A stretch of 64,000 bases of DNA, taken from the NCBI GenBank assembly GCA_013336525.1, contig JAAXTM010000002.1:682001-746000 (forward strand). Reading direction: 5' to 3'. The translations under genes were made by a program, and so were the position numbers. The notes beneath the pieces were generated by a model. That model did not search any database. It was not told the DNA's origin and saw only the letters and a program-made list of their open reading frames with translations. Of the stretch, positions 1 to 9,625 are shown one piece after another (positions within the stretch are counted from its first letter, which is position 1; each line of letters begins with the position of its first letter). The DNA is from Geobacteraceae bacterium (GTDB lineage: Bacteria > Desulfobacterota > Desulfuromonadia > Geobacterales > Pseudopelobacteraceae).

Positions 1-242
1 TCGTTTCCACTGGAGCATTTTGACCTGTTTTCAGACAGCGTACCATCTTCCGTGACGCATGGTTCTGTACAAAGTTCGCGGGCAATATCATTGAATATCG
101 GTTTCAACTCGGTTGACTCCAACAGCTGGTTAAAAGTTTTGCCGGAGCATGTACTATAACGCTTTACCGGGTTCTGGGATGCACAACCTGTGAAGAAGAC
201 CGCCAAACAAACAGCTGCCAGTGCAGTTTTATTTATTTTCAT
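1..242 (-). CDS. Small lipoprotein, 3' end cut by window edge
   Basis: The reading frame opens with an ATG at 242 and stays open for 80 codons to the window edge. The first 20 residues are a bacterial lipoprotein signal: a lysine-containing start, a hydrophobic stretch rich in Ala, Val, Leu and Phe, and the lipobox FTGC at residues 17-20 followed by Ala-Ser. The mature part shown has several further cysteines and no domain I recognise. It begins two bases after the stop of the FlgO-like lipoprotein gene, so the two are probably co-transcribed and translationally coupled. I infer an outer-membrane lipoprotein of the two-partner secretion operon; its function is unknown. Confidence 0.7.
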   Translation of the reverse strand, partial: MKINKTALAAVCLAVFFTGCASQNPVKRYSTCSGKTFNQLLESTELKPIFNDIARELCTEPCVTEDGTLSENRSKCSSGN

Positions 243-243
243 A

Positions 244-849
244 CTATTTAATCCCGTCGCTGACTATTTTCATTGTATTTGTGACCTTCTCTCTCTGGAC
301 TGGAGCTTTAGGCAGCATATTGACCGGTAAGTACGTTTGGGCCGAGGAAATCACTAAGCCGGTGTTCACGTCAATAACACGTGCATTTATTGTCATGTTT
401 CCTTCTGCAACAGAATATGTGCCGGTAACAACACCACTTATTTTGTATTCATCCCGCAGTTTATTGATGTCTCTGCTCAGAAAAAACTCTCCTGCTGCAT
501 TGACATCGACCCCTTTAGACAGCCTTATCTCTATTACCCGCCATTTATGCATCTGCAGTCCATAAATCAGGTTCTCGGCAATCAAACGGCCCAGTGCCGT
601 TGTGTCGTCGATTTTGTCCAGATTTGTAAAACTTGTTACAACGTAGACGTTCGAAAAACTTTTGTCAGAAGCGTTCTTGTCAAGTTGATCTGCAAGGTTT
701 TTCATTTTGTCGTTAAACTCCCCGACCGGAGGAAGAACAACGTTGTTTTCTATTTGAGCTGAGCTGTCGGTAATTGAATGCGTTGCGCAGCCGCCGGCAA
801 GGCAGATAATGGACATAGCCATCATGGCTCCCAACAAGATTCTCATCAT
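244..849 (-). CDS. FlgO-family-like outer membrane lipoprotein
   Basis: About 200 residues. The start is a tandem ATG-ATG at 849/846 preceded by an AAAGGAG ribosome site (853-859); a GTG at 864 lies upstream of that site and is less likely. Residues 1-20 form a lipoprotein signal ending in LAGGC. The mature protein has the layout of the FlgO family: a search for a free-standing name (motif NVYVVTSFTNLDKIDD), a segment LGRLIAENLIYGLQ, a basic strand WRVIEIRLSKG, and a C-terminal half containing ISGVVTGTYS and INARVIDVNTGLVISS. In other bacteria FlgO members are outer-membrane lipoproteins linked to flagella or surface assembly. Here it follows the TpsA exoprotein gene on the same strand, so a role in the two-partner system or the cell surface is only an inference. 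Confidence 0.65.
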   Translation of the reverse strand: MMRILLGAMMAMSIICLAGGCATHSITDSSAQIENNVVLPPVGEFNDKMKNLADQLDKNASDKSFSNVYVVTSFTNLDKIDDTTALGRLIAENLIYGLQMHKWRVIEIRLSKGVDVNAAGEFFLSRDINKLRDEYKISGVVTGTYSVAEGNMTINARVIDVNTGLVISSAQTYLPVNMLPKAPVQREKVTNTMKIVSDGIK

Positions 850-968
850 TTTCTCCTTTAACACTCTTTACTCTTAATGCACGACATGATTCATTCGCAG
901 TGCAGCCCTTATATCATCTAACCGTAAACGCTGTAAAGGAAGCTTAAAAATATCACCTGCCAAACAAA

Positions 969-3900
969 TCAGAAGTCAATGAGTTTCGGCTCCGTCTCGG
1001 GCGTATTAAATGCATGGCTGTAATCTATGCCTGACACCATTGGCGCGATGTTGAAATAATCATTGAAAAATGCCATCATCCCCATGGTCCCGAATCGTTC
1101 GGCATTAACAGCCAAAGCATTTGTTGCTGTTCTCAAATCAATCAACTCATTATAATGATCCATCTCTCTTCCCATAACGGCCGCACCATTATATAGACCC
1201 AAACTCCCGATTTGTGTTTTCACATCACCTACAAGCGTGAGAAAGGGGGGATTCCCTTTCAGATTGACGGTAACAGGAGCGAGTTCACTTGTTGTTGTAA
1301 GATCAAGCGGACTGGAGTTGTTCATGGTCCCGGCAATGGTCGCGCCGGTTATATGCAGTATTGAGGCAGCAGGGTTGGATAAAGTGACCTTGTCAACGGC
1401 TGTTGCTGAAACAGAATCAGTACTGATGCCGGATATATTCAAGCCAGCGCCGGCCGTAAGAGTTGTCGGACCGGTCGTATTGAGAATTACTGCCAGATCG
1501 TTCTTGTCGGTTATCCGGGTTGTTGCGCCTGCTACGGTCAAGGCGCCGCCAAAATCGTTATCGGCATTGGCCAAGGTAACCGGCTGACCGGAAGCGCTTA
1601 TTGACGTCGCACCGCTAACGGCCAATGGACCGGAGCCGGTAATTGCCCCGTTGTTTGTAAGGATCAGTCCTCCGCCGGCCTGGTTAATGCCGGTAATCGT
1701 CAATAGAGGCGAACCGGTTGTCAGGATGATGTCGCCACTGGTGCTATTGGTGGCATTTAGATCGGCAATCGTATTGGTTCCGTTGCCGACGAGGTTTTGA
1801 CCGCTGCCTGACAGCGTCGTCAGAAGCCCGGCAGCCGTCAGAGAACCTTCGCTCCCCTCGGTAATTGCACCGGAACCGGCGTTTAGTATGGTGTCACCGC
1901 CAAGAATGACAGCATTGTTGTACTCTTGCCCAGCCGTTCCGGTCGTTGCAACCAATCCTCCGTTGATATAGGTCGTGCCTCCGGGCTTCACCGTCAGACT
2001 GTTCAGAGGTGTGGTTCCGACGACTCCACTGAATGTTGTCACTCCGGAGGTGCCAACCGTCAGGTCACGGGGTATGGAGTCACTAGCCACCGTGCTGCCA
2101 AATGTAATAGCGCCGGAACCGGTTGAGGTCATAGTCGTCGTGCCACCAAGCGTTATAGGACCTGAGTATGCCTGGGCGCCGCCGGTCGTTATCTCACCCT
2201 GCACCGTTGCGGCACTGCCGGTGTCGCTGATCGCGCCGGAGAGAAGAGACCCGGTTGATCCGCTGTATGAATTGGTTCCTGTACCAGCAATATTCTCGAA
2301 CGAAGTCCAGCTCACGCCGCCGTTATTCCCTGCATCTGCCCCTGTCAGATTATACGTTTGATTGTTTCCGCTGATTGTATCAGAGCTGTGTGCGCTGCCG
2401 GTCACAGTTGTTATTCCGTTCCAGGTACCGCCGATACCGCTGCCGCTCTTTGCAGACAGATCAACCGCCACCGGACCAGCTATCCCCGCCGAATAGTCCA
2501 GTGTACCGCCTACGGCAGTCAGGTCGTCCGACACGGCACCGCCCGGGGTAAATCTGAATATTCCGGCCGCCGTATCATTCAGGTTCTCAAAGGAGTTCCA
2601 GCCCACTCCTCCACTGTTTCCGCTGTCGGACGCCGTCAGGTTATAAGTCGCGTTACTCCCCACAATTGTATCCGAAGCCCCGCTGCCAAGCACCGTGGTG
2701 ATGCCATTCCAGGTGCCGCCAATGCCGCTGCCGCTCTTTGCGGACAGATCAACCGCCACCGGACCAGCTATCCCCGCCGAATAGTCCAGTGTACCGCCTA
2801 CAGCATTTAGGCCGGCTGTCACGGTTCCACCAGCGCCGAACCTGAAGTTGCCAGCGCCCGAGTCACTAAGGTTGCCTATGCCTGTGTAGCCACCCGGCAG
2901 CAGCGTTGTAACGTCACCTGTGTTAGCACCTGTCAGGTTGTAAGTTTGGCCACCGGTCGCTGCTATTGTGCCGGTACCGCTGTCTGTTATTTTCTCAAAC
3001 GAGGTCCAGGAAACGCCGCTGCTGTTGCCGGCATTGGCCGCGGTCAGGTTGTAGTTCGCGTTACTGCCGCTGATTGTGTCCGAAGCCCCGCTGCCGACCA
3101 GCGTGGCGATGCCGTTCCAGTTGCCGCCAATACCGCTGCCGCTCTTTGCGGACAGATCCACCGCCACCGGACCCGCTATCCCCGCCGAATAGTCCAGTGT
3201 ACCGCCTACAGCATTTAGGCCTCCCGATACGGCACCACCCGGGGTAAATCTGAATATTCCGGCCGCCGTATCATGCAGGTTCTCAAAGGAGCTCCAGTCC
3301 ACTCCTCCACTGTTTCCGCTGTCCGCCGCCGTCAGGTTGTAGGTCGCGTTACTCCCCACAATTGTATCCGAAGCCCCGCTGCCAACCAGTGTGGTGATGC
3401 CGTTCCAGGTGCCGCCGATGCCGCTGCCGCTCTTTGATGCCAGATTTATAGCCACCGGCCCTGCAGAGCCCGCTGAATAGTCCAGGGTACCACCGGTAGC
3501 AGTTATACCGCCCGTCACGGTTCCACCAGCGCCGAACCTGAAGTTGCCCGCGCCCGAGTCACTAAGGTTGCCTATGCCTGTGTAGTCGCCCGGTAACAGA
3601 ATCGCCACGTTGCCGCTATTGGCGCCGGTCAGGTTGTACGTTTGGCCGCCGGTCGCTGCTATTGTGCCGGTGCCGCTGTTTGCAATCTTCTCGAACGAGG
3701 TCCAGGAAACGCCACCGCTGTTGCCGGCATTGGCCGCGGTCAGGTTGTAGTTCGCGTTACTGCCGCTGATTGTGTCCGAAGCCCCGCTGCCGACCAGCGT
3801 GGCGATGCCGTTCCAGTTGCCGCCAATACCGCTGCCGCTCTTTGCGGACAGATCCACCGCCACCGGACCCGCTATCCCCGCCGAATAGTCCAGCGTACCG

Positions 3901-6900
3901 TTTACAGCTGATAGGCTGCCGGTAACAGCGCCACCTGCGTCAAACCTGAAGACACCTGCACCCGAGTCATTAAGGTTGCTGATACCCGTGAAGCTGCCCG
4001 GCAGCAACGTTGTCACATAACCTGCGTTGCTGCCTGTCAGGTTGTACGTCTGACCACCGGTAGTTGATATTGTTCCCGCACCGGAGTCAGCAATATTCTC
4101 AAACGATGTCCAGGAAATCACGCCGCTGTTCCCGGCGTTGGTACCGGTCAAGTTGTAGGTCTTTCCGCTCCCGCTGACCGTGTCGTTGTTGTTGCTGCCG
4201 ATTACCGTGCTGATATGGCTCCACGTGGTGCCGATGCCACTCGTACCGCTACCGGCCAGATTTAGTGTCACCGGGTTCGTGTAGTTGCTGTAGTTGAGTG
4301 TGCCATTCAACCCGCCGTCCAGGTTGCCGGTGACGCTGCCGCCACTCCCCATGTTGAAGATTCCGGTGCCGGTATCGGTGATGTTTTTGAAACCGCTCCA
4401 GGTCACACCGCCGTTACTGCCCCTGTTTGCGATACTGTTGTCAAGGGTATAGGTTTTGCTCGAACCCACGATTGTACTCGAGTTGGCATTGCCGGTAACC
4501 GTTCCAATATTGCTCCAGGAGCCGCCGATGCCGGTGGTACCTGCGGTGCCGCCAAGATTGAATGTCACGGGGTTGGTATAGCTGCTGTAGTTGATATTAC
4601 CGCCCACTCCACCGTTAATGCTGCCGGTAACTCTGCCGCCGCTCCCCATATTGAAGGTGCCGCTGCCGGTATCGGTCAGGTTCTCCATAGCTGTCCATGT
4701 AACAGTGCCGTTGCTTCCCTTGTTTGCCAGCGTGTTATCGAGGGTGTACGTCTGAGTGGCGCCGGTAACGGTATCACCACTGTTAGCACTGCCGGTTACC
4801 GAGGTAATACCGCTCCAGGTTCCGCCGATACCGGTGCTGCTACCGGGACTTCCTGCCAGGTTTACATTGACGGCCGTCGTGTGCCCGCTGTAATCAAGCG
4901 TGCCGCCTACAGCAGAAATGTTACCGGCGACACTTCCAGCTGCCCCGAAATTAAAGATACCGGCACCAGTGTCGGTGATGTTTTCAAACGACGACCAGGT
5001 TACGCCACTGCTACTCCCCTTGTCCGCGATACTGCCATCCAGGGTGTAGGTTTTGGTCAAGCCTTTGACCGTGTCCGAATTGACGTTGCTGCCGGTAACA
5101 GTGGCAATATTGCTCCACGACCCGCCAATCCCTGTGGTAGCGTTGCCTGCTAAATCAAGTGTTACAGGGCTGGTGTAGCTGCCGTAGTTGATACTGCCGG
5201 CTGTTCCGCCGTTCAGATTACCGGTGACGCTGCCAACGCTCCCCATATTGAAGGTGGCTGCACCGGTGCTGGACAGATTGCCTATGCCCTCAAAACCGCC
5301 CGGAAGCAGCGTTGTAACATTACCCATGTTAGAGCCGGTCAGATTGTAAACCTGCGTACCGGCGGTTGATAGTGTCCCCGTGCCGTTGTCGACTATTTTA
5401 CCGATACTGTTGAAGTTAAGCCCGGCGACGCTTCCCTGATTAACGCCGCTAAGACTCCATGTCCCGCCAGCCGCATTTATAACGCTTGCCGCTCCCATTC
5501 CCGTTGCGCTAACGGTCGGACCACCGACAAACGTCGGCGCTGCACTGAGATCCAGTGTCCCGGCAAAATTGAGGTCGAGTCCGCCCGTCCCACGATATGT
5601 ACCGTCGAGGCTTATATCGGCTGCCGACTGCAGCGTGAGCGTGTTGCCGTTAAGAGTAATATCTGCGTCAGAGTTGGAGGCAATGCTGCCGGTTGAGGTT
5701 TGCACGGTGACATTGGCAGGGGTTGCAAGCTGGGCGTTAATGGTGAAGTCAGATATGTTTGAGGGGGCTGCCGTGCTGTCCCAATTAATAAACGGTTCAG
5801 TTGCAGCTATGTTGTCTGCCGTATCCGAACCTGCATCAACGGCGTGAATAATGGTGATATCGTCCGGATCGAGCAGCAGCGTTCCTGTCGCGCCTTTCGC
5901 CGCGCCGAGATTGACAAGCCCACCATAGGTCAGATTGTGCTTGCCGGAAACTTCGGCAAAGCCGCCATCACCCCCGAGAGTCCCACCCTGCGCAGAAATG
6001 GTGCCGTAAAAACGGGTCGCTTCATCCGCCCAGACCGCCACCTGGCCGCCGTTGCCATTGGTGAGCGCATCGGCCTTTATGGAAGCATCTTTATCCACAT
6101 AGGTCATCGAGGCATTCTTCTCCGCGCCGGCCCCGTGGAAATTTCCGCCGATCAGTACCGTACCGCCGCCGGCATCACCGGAAGCATTAATTGTTGAACC
6201 GGCAAAAAGCCCGACCCTGTCCCCCAATATTTTAATCGTGCCGCCGGTTTCTCCGGTTTTTTTACCCGATGCATCCAGGGTACCTCTGTTTGCGGTAATC
6301 CCGTAGTCGCCACCGTCAAGAGTGATAACGCCATTTTTATCGTTAATGGACTTTGCCATGATGATCCCATCGTTGTTGACGATGTTCTTCATGATGTCGC
6401 CGGCAACTCTGGCGGTCAGTATCACCTTCCCCCCATCTGCGCTTATGTGGCCGCGATTGGAGACTCCGAGTGCATTAGCGGCCACGTCACCGTTTACCGC
6501 CACGTTGATGAGGCTGCCGTTATCAAGACTGAGGGTAACTGCGTCACCCGATGCCAGATGAACCGTACCCAGGTCCGCTACAATAGATCCGGAATTAGCC
6601 ACCGAGGGGGCCGCAAGAACAACATAGCCACCGTTTGCGGCCGAAATATTTCCCTGATTGACGATTGATGCCTGAGAGCCGGGTGTATTGGCGAATTGGT
6701 GTTTGCCGGAGAGGAAATCTTCATTGGTGATGTTCATGGTTGATGCGAGGAAGCTGCCGGTCTGCACTGTTGCCCCGGGACCGACCAGGAGGCCGTTAGG
6801 ATTAATCACCCAGACCTGGCCGTTGCCCGAGAGTAGGCCGTAAATTTGCGAGGGGTCTACGCCGGTGACCCTGTTTAGCGCAATCGAATTACTGCCGGGC

Positions 6901-7139
6901 TGAATATATTTCACCGCCTCATTGGCGCCGATACTGTACCCCTGCCAATTGATGATGGCATTACCCGAAGTCTGATTGATATTCATTGTTGTCGGATTCG
7001 GCTGCGAAATAGCTGCCGATCCTCCGACAACAGCACCATTTTGCGGCAGCGCGTGGGATGTAATGGCTGTCAATACGGACAAAAGCGTGATTGTACATAC
7101 TGCCGTGCCGGCCGTAATAAATTTATGGTGCCGTTTCAT
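969..7139 (-). CDS. TpsA-type exoprotein, filamentous-hemagglutinin-like
   Basis: This 2056-residue protein has an N-terminal signal peptide (residues 1-30, likely cut after SHA) and a TPS secretion domain at about 31-280. That domain carries the family hallmarks NPTTMNINQTSGNAIINWQ and WVINPNGLLVGPGA, with NPNG at 113-116. The rest is a predicted beta-helix, rich in Gly, Thr, Ser, Asn and Ala, made of degenerate repeats built around the phrases YNLTGAN, GTLDYSAG and SGIGGTWNGI. The C-terminal 60 residues (MDHYNELIDL onward) are non-repetitive. AGGAGG lies just before the ATG. TpsA proteins are exported by Sec and then through the partner TpsB pore; the partner gene is 35 bp upstream. A role as adhesin or matrix protein is inferred; no enzyme or toxin domain is visible. 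Confidence 0.9.
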   Translation of the reverse strand: MKRHHKFITAGTAVCTITLLSVLTAITSHALPQNGAVVGGSAAISQPNPTTMNINQTSGNAIINWQGYSIGANEAVKYIQPGSNSIALNRVTGVDPSQIYGLLSGNGQVWVINPNGLLVGPGATVQTGSFLASTMNITNEDFLSGKHQFANTPGSQASIVNQGNISAANGGYVVLAAPSVANSGSIVADLGTVHLASGDAVTLSLDNGSLINVAVNGDVAANALGVSNRGHISADGGKVILTARVAGDIMKNIVNNDGIIMAKSINDKNGVITLDGGDYGITANRGTLDASGKKTGETGGTIKILGDRVGLFAGSTINASGDAGGGTVLIGGNFHGAGAEKNASMTYVDKDASIKADALTNGNGGQVAVWADEATRFYGTISAQGGTLGGDGGFAEVSGKHNLTYGGLVNLGAAKGATGTLLLDPDDITIIHAVDAGSDTADNIAATEPFINWDSTAAPSNISDFTINAQLATPANVTVQTSTGSIASNSDADITLNGNTLTLQSAADISLDGTYRGTGGLDLNFAGTLDLSAAPTFVGGPTVSATGMGAASVINAAGGTWSLSGVNQGSVAGLNFNSIGKIVDNGTGTLSTAGTQVYNLTGSNMGNVTTLLPGGFEGIGNLSSTGAATFNMGSVGSVTGNLNGGTAGSINYGSYTSPVTLDLAGNATTGIGGSWSNIATVTGSNVNSDTVKGLTKTYTLDGSIADKGSSSGVTWSSFENITDTGAGIFNFGAAGSVAGNISAVGGTLDYSGHTTAVNVNLAGSPGSSTGIGGTWSGITSVTGSANSGDTVTGATQTYTLDNTLANKGSNGTVTWTAMENLTDTGSGTFNMGSGGRVTGSINGGVGGNINYSSYTNPVTFNLGGTAGTTGIGGSWSNIGTVTGNANSSTIVGSSKTYTLDNSIANRGSNGGVTWSGFKNITDTGTGIFNMGSGGSVTGNLDGGLNGTLNYSNYTNPVTLNLAGSGTSGIGTTWSHISTVIGSNNNDTVSGSGKTYNLTGTNAGNSGVISWTSFENIADSGAGTISTTGGQTYNLTGSNAGYVTTLLPGSFTGISNLNDSGAGVFRFDAGGAVTGSLSAVNGTLDYSAGIAGPVAVDLSAKSGSGIGGNWNGIATLVGSGASDTISGSNANYNLTAANAGNSGGVSWTSFEKIANSGTGTIAATGGQTYNLTGANSGNVAILLPGDYTGIGNLSDSGAGNFRFGAGGTVTGGITATGGTLDYSAGSAGPVAINLASKSGSGIGGTWNGITTLVGSGASDTIVGSNATYNLTAADSGNSGGVDWSSFENLHDTAAGIFRFTPGGAVSGGLNAVGGTLDYSAGIAGPVAVDLSAKSGSGIGGNWNGIATLVGSGASDTISGSNANYNLTAANAGNSSGVSWTSFEKITDSGTGTIAATGGQTYNLTGANTGDVTTLLPGGYTGIGNLSDSGAGNFRFGAGGTVTAGLNAVGGTLDYSAGIAGPVAVDLSAKSGSGIGGTWNGITTVLGSGASDTIVGSNATYNLTASDSGNSGGVGWNSFENLNDTAAGIFRFTPGGAVSDDLTAVGGTLDYSAGIAGPVAVDLSAKSGSGIGGTWNGITTVTGSAHSSDTISGNNQTYNLTGADAGNNGGVSWTSFENIAGTGTNSYSGSTGSLLSGAISDTGSAATVQGEITTGGAQAYSGPITLGGTTTMTSTGSGAITFGSTVASDSIPRDLTVGTSGVTTFSGVVGTTPLNSLTVKPGGTTYINGGLVATTGTAGQEYNNAVILGGDTILNAGSGAITEGSEGSLTAAGLLTTLSGSGQNLVGNGTNTIADLNATNSTSGDIILTTGSPLLTITGINQAGGGLILTNNGAITGSGPLAVSGATSISASGQPVTLANADNDFGGALTVAGATTRITDKNDLAVILNTTGPTTLTAGAGLNISGISTDSVSATAVDKVTLSNPAASILHITGATIAGTMNNSSPLDLTTTSELAPVTVNLKGNPPFLTLVGDVKTQIGSLGLYNGAAVMGREMDHYNELIDLRTATNALAVNAERFGTMGMMAFFNDYFNIAPMVSGIDYSHAFNTPETEPKLIDF
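2401..5400 (-). repeat. Internal repeats of the tpsA gene
   Basis: The central half of tpsA consists of repeating units of roughly 70-100 codons. Several copies are almost identical at DNA level, not just as protein. The clearest case is about 200 bp at 3001-3200 that recurs at 3697-3896, 696 bp (232 codons) away, with only one or two mismatches visible. Shorter near-identical blocks recur around 2440-2500 and 2740-2800. Such identity implies recent duplication or ongoing gene conversion, and gives substrates for in-frame length change of the exoprotein. Confidence 0.85.
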
Positions 7140-7174
7140 GAGTTTCCTCCTGAATCACATACATCTTCAGCATA

Positions 7175-8965
7175 TTAGAACGAAACTACTGTCTGAAAAT
7201 AAACCTGGCTATTATTCACATTAAGGCCGTTGTAGCCGCTATTTGTACTTGGGATTGCCCAATCAACCTTGCAGTAAAACATCCTGCCGCCGTACAATCG
7301 CAGCCCGGCTCCAACACTTGAAAGCGTAGAAGACCTTTTTTCCGACGGGCGCGGACTTGTGTTGATTACGCCACCGAAGTCGGTGAACAGGGCAAACTTT
7401 ACCGTGTTGCCTATCTTCTGCTTAAAGACCTCTGTTTCCGGAAAGAGTGGTGATAATAATAGTTCGAGCGAGGTGAGGTAGCCGCTGTCTCCGCTTGCCT
7501 TGGCCGGATTGACTCCCCTTACGGAACCTGCTCCGCCAAGCTGCATTCTTTCTACGGAAAACAAGCGATCCGGTGAATACTGGAAACTGCCCTTTGCCGT
7601 CAGATAATTATAGCCGGGCAGTTTTTGTAACCTCATGGCATCCAGATTGAATTTATCGAACATATTATCAGCACCGGCGTGACTTGGACCGGGATAGAGC
7701 GCCCCTTTTTCCGTGCCGCCAAAGAGAGTGCCGAGCCCTCTTGCATACCCAAAACTGATAAAATTTCTGCCCAAGAACCTGTCCGCAGATTCGTATGATA
7801 TTACCGACACTATCTTGCGGATTTCATCATTGTTTTGTGTACTTCCAAGCAGGTTGTCGTACAGAGAAATATATTCGCCGCCAAATCTTATATTAAGGCT
7901 TTCTTTACGATTCTTTATTGCTGGATGTGTCACATAGAGACCGGCAACATGAGCTTTACCGTTGAGCTCCAAAAGAGCAAGCGAGTCCTCTCCTCCAACG
8001 CTATACACGGTGTTCGAATAGTAGGTACCGGCTTGCGTGCCAAACCCTCCCACCGGCAGGATATATTCCGCACGGCCATATGAAAGCCTGTCAGGGTCCA
8101 TTTCATCCAGCCCGATAATACCGTTAAGCTTGATCAGATCGCCGCTGGTAATCGCATTACCAACATTAAGTGATGCTGACAAGCGATTCTTGCTGGTGGA
8201 TTTCACACCGAAGTTGTCATAGGAAACAGAGCCGGATAAAGGGTATTTATCGGATACCGTAGCGATGATATCAGTTGTTCCGAACTCTTTTCCGGCTTTA
8301 AGTGTCGCCTTTACCGATAAGGACTGGTACTCATTAAGAAGGAGCAGTGCTTTTTCCAGGGCCTCCTCCTTCAGTGAAGGGTCCTTTCTCACAGTTTCAA
8401 GATAACTTTCAATGAAGGAATTTTTGTAATAATCATTACCTGTTACGGAAACCGTCCCGACTTTTCCTTCAACAACCTTTATCATTACCGCACCAAAAGC
8501 ATTTACAATATGATAGCCGCTTTTGCTTTTTATCAGGGTGGCCCCGTCGAAGATGCTTTGCGACGGTACATACGCATTGGCAATGAGAAAACCTTTATCA
8601 CGGTATTTGGCCGTAACCATATCAGCCACATTTTTAATTTCGTCCAAAGTCATCTCTTTGCCGTTGCCGAGCGTAATACCTGACAGGAGTTCCTTCTCGC
8701 TAATCAGAGTATTTCCTTCAAGACGAAATCTCTTTACAAAAACTTTCATTCCGGCCGGGCCCTGCTCCGTGACCGGCTTTTTATCCTCTTTTTCCACCAC
8801 CGGTGGTGCAGGATCCTTAAAAATATACATCGTATCCGTTTTTTCAAGCTGTCGAAGAACGCCGCCGGCTCCGTCTGCAGCATAAGCCTCGCTGCACGCC
8901 TCCAACACTATAAAAGCAGAGACTATTGAGGCACTTTTAACAAATCCTGTTCGCATGTACTTCAT
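7175..8965 (-). CDS. TpsB-family outer membrane transporter (FhaC/ShlB type)
   Basis: About 596 residues. I place the start at ATG 8965, with AGGAGA six to seven bases upstream; the frame also reads from a TTG one codon earlier. Residues 1-29 are a signal peptide (cleavage near AYA-AD). Two POTRA-like segments follow (about 75-155 and 160-225), including PSQSIFDG, comparable to the linker of FhaC. The C-terminal 370 residues form a 16-strand-type barrel. It contains the family motif GGAGSVRG (about 475) that lies in the pore loop, and ends in a C-terminal Phe typical of Bam-assembled barrels. It is expected to recognise the TPS domain of the downstream 2056-residue protein and thread it through the outer membrane. 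The genes are 35 bp apart and form one transcription unit. Confidence 0.9.
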   Translation of the reverse strand: MKYMRTGFVKSASIVSAFIVLEACSEAYAADGAGGVLRQLEKTDTMYIFKDPAPPVVEKEDKKPVTEQGPAGMKVFVKRFRLEGNTLISEKELLSGITLGNGKEMTLDEIKNVADMVTAKYRDKGFLIANAYVPSQSIFDGATLIKSKSGYHIVNAFGAVMIKVVEGKVGTVSVTGNDYYKNSFIESYLETVRKDPSLKEEALEKALLLLNEYQSLSVKATLKAGKEFGTTDIIATVSDKYPLSGSVSYDNFGVKSTSKNRLSASLNVGNAITSGDLIKLNGIIGLDEMDPDRLSYGRAEYILPVGGFGTQAGTYYSNTVYSVGGEDSLALLELNGKAHVAGLYVTHPAIKNRKESLNIRFGGEYISLYDNLLGSTQNNDEIRKIVSVISYESADRFLGRNFISFGYARGLGTLFGGTEKGALYPGPSHAGADNMFDKFNLDAMRLQKLPGYNYLTAKGSFQYSPDRLFSVERMQLGGAGSVRGVNPAKASGDSGYLTSLELLLSPLFPETEVFKQKIGNTVKFALFTDFGGVINTSPRPSEKRSSTLSSVGAGLRLYGGRMFYCKVDWAIPSTNSGYNGLNVNNSQVYFQTVVSF

Positions 8966-9009
8966 CAAAGGTCTCCTGATCTGTTATATCGGCAAAACTG
9001 AAAAACAGA

Positions 9010-9486
9010 TTACCCTTTTTTATTTAACACTACTACTGCATGGGCGGATATCCCTTCCCCCGAGCCGGTGAAGCCGAGCCCCTCTTCGGTGGTAGCCTTG
9101 ACATTTACCTGTCCGGCAGTGCTGTTCAGCACTCGCGCGATATTCTCACACATGGTTGGTATGTGCGGCGCCATCCTGGGGCGTTGGGCAATGACCGTGG
9201 CGTCCAGGTTACCCAACTGGTACCCGCGCTGGTCAGCCAGGACCATGACGTGAGCCAGCAGTTTCAGGCTGTCGGCCCCCTTGAAAGCAGGGTCCGTATC
9301 GGGGAAATGCCTGCCGATGTCCCCTTCACCAAGAGCACCCAAAATGGCATCAGCAATGGCGTGCAGCAGCACGTCGGCATCCGAATGCCCCAGCAGCCCC
9401 TTCTCATAGGGAATATCCACCCCCCCCATAATCAGTTTTCTCCCCTCCACCAAGCGATGGACGTCATAACCGTGCCCTATGCGCAT
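9010..9486 (-). CDS. ispF: 2-C-methyl-D-erythritol 2,4-cyclodiphosphate synthase
   Basis: IspF catalyses the fifth step of the MEP isoprenoid pathway, closing CDP-ME 2-phosphate into the cyclic diphosphate with release of CMP. The start [12 protein letters not shown] carries the metal-ligand pair Asp8 and His10. [19 protein letters not shown] and [19 protein letters not shown] follow, and the end [20 protein letters not shown] is the usual C-terminal signature. I place the start at ATG 9486 because AAAGGTG lies about six bases before it; an ATG two codons upstream is possible. Length (about 158) is normal. It is preceded by gpsA on the same strand, with a palindromic repeat between them. No IspD gene is adjacent. 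Confidence 0.95.
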   Translation of the reverse strand: MRIGHGYDVHRLVEGRKLIMGGVDIPYEKGLLGHSDADVLLHAIADAILGALGEGDIGRHFPDTDPAFKGADSLKLLAHVMVLADQRGYQLGNLDATVIAQRPRMAPHIPTMCENIARVLNSTAGQVNVKATTEEGLGFTGSGEGISAHAVVVLNKKG

Positions 9487-9509
9487 AAGCATCACCTTTC
9501 AGATAAAAA

Positions 9510-9578
9510 AATAACAGGGATGTCCAGGATTGTCTGGACTTATAAATATCCGCTGTATCCCGCTCATCCCTGTTTATT
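9510..9578. repeat. Palindrome-bounded intergenic repeat (AACAGGGATG type)
   Basis: In the gpsA-ispF gap the sequence AATAACAGGGATG (9510-9522) is matched by the reverse complement CATCCCTGTTTATT (9565-9578), with an internal smaller palindrome GTCCAGGATTGTCTGGAC. The arms resemble those of the repeat at 45540-45645 (ACAGGGAT...ATCCCTGT). It holds no ORF. It could act as a 3' hairpin for gpsA on the minus strand, though no T-tract makes it a clear terminator. Confidence 0.6.
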
Positions 9579-9625
9579 TATTGGTTCATTCACCAATTTA
9601 ACCGGATATTAAAAACCGTTTCCGC

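Noticed and set aside
2401-5400. Regularly spaced repeats suggestive of a CRISPR array
   Set aside because: The repeats are long, in frame, and part of a continuous exoprotein gene; there are no short direct repeats with unique spacers and no cas genes.
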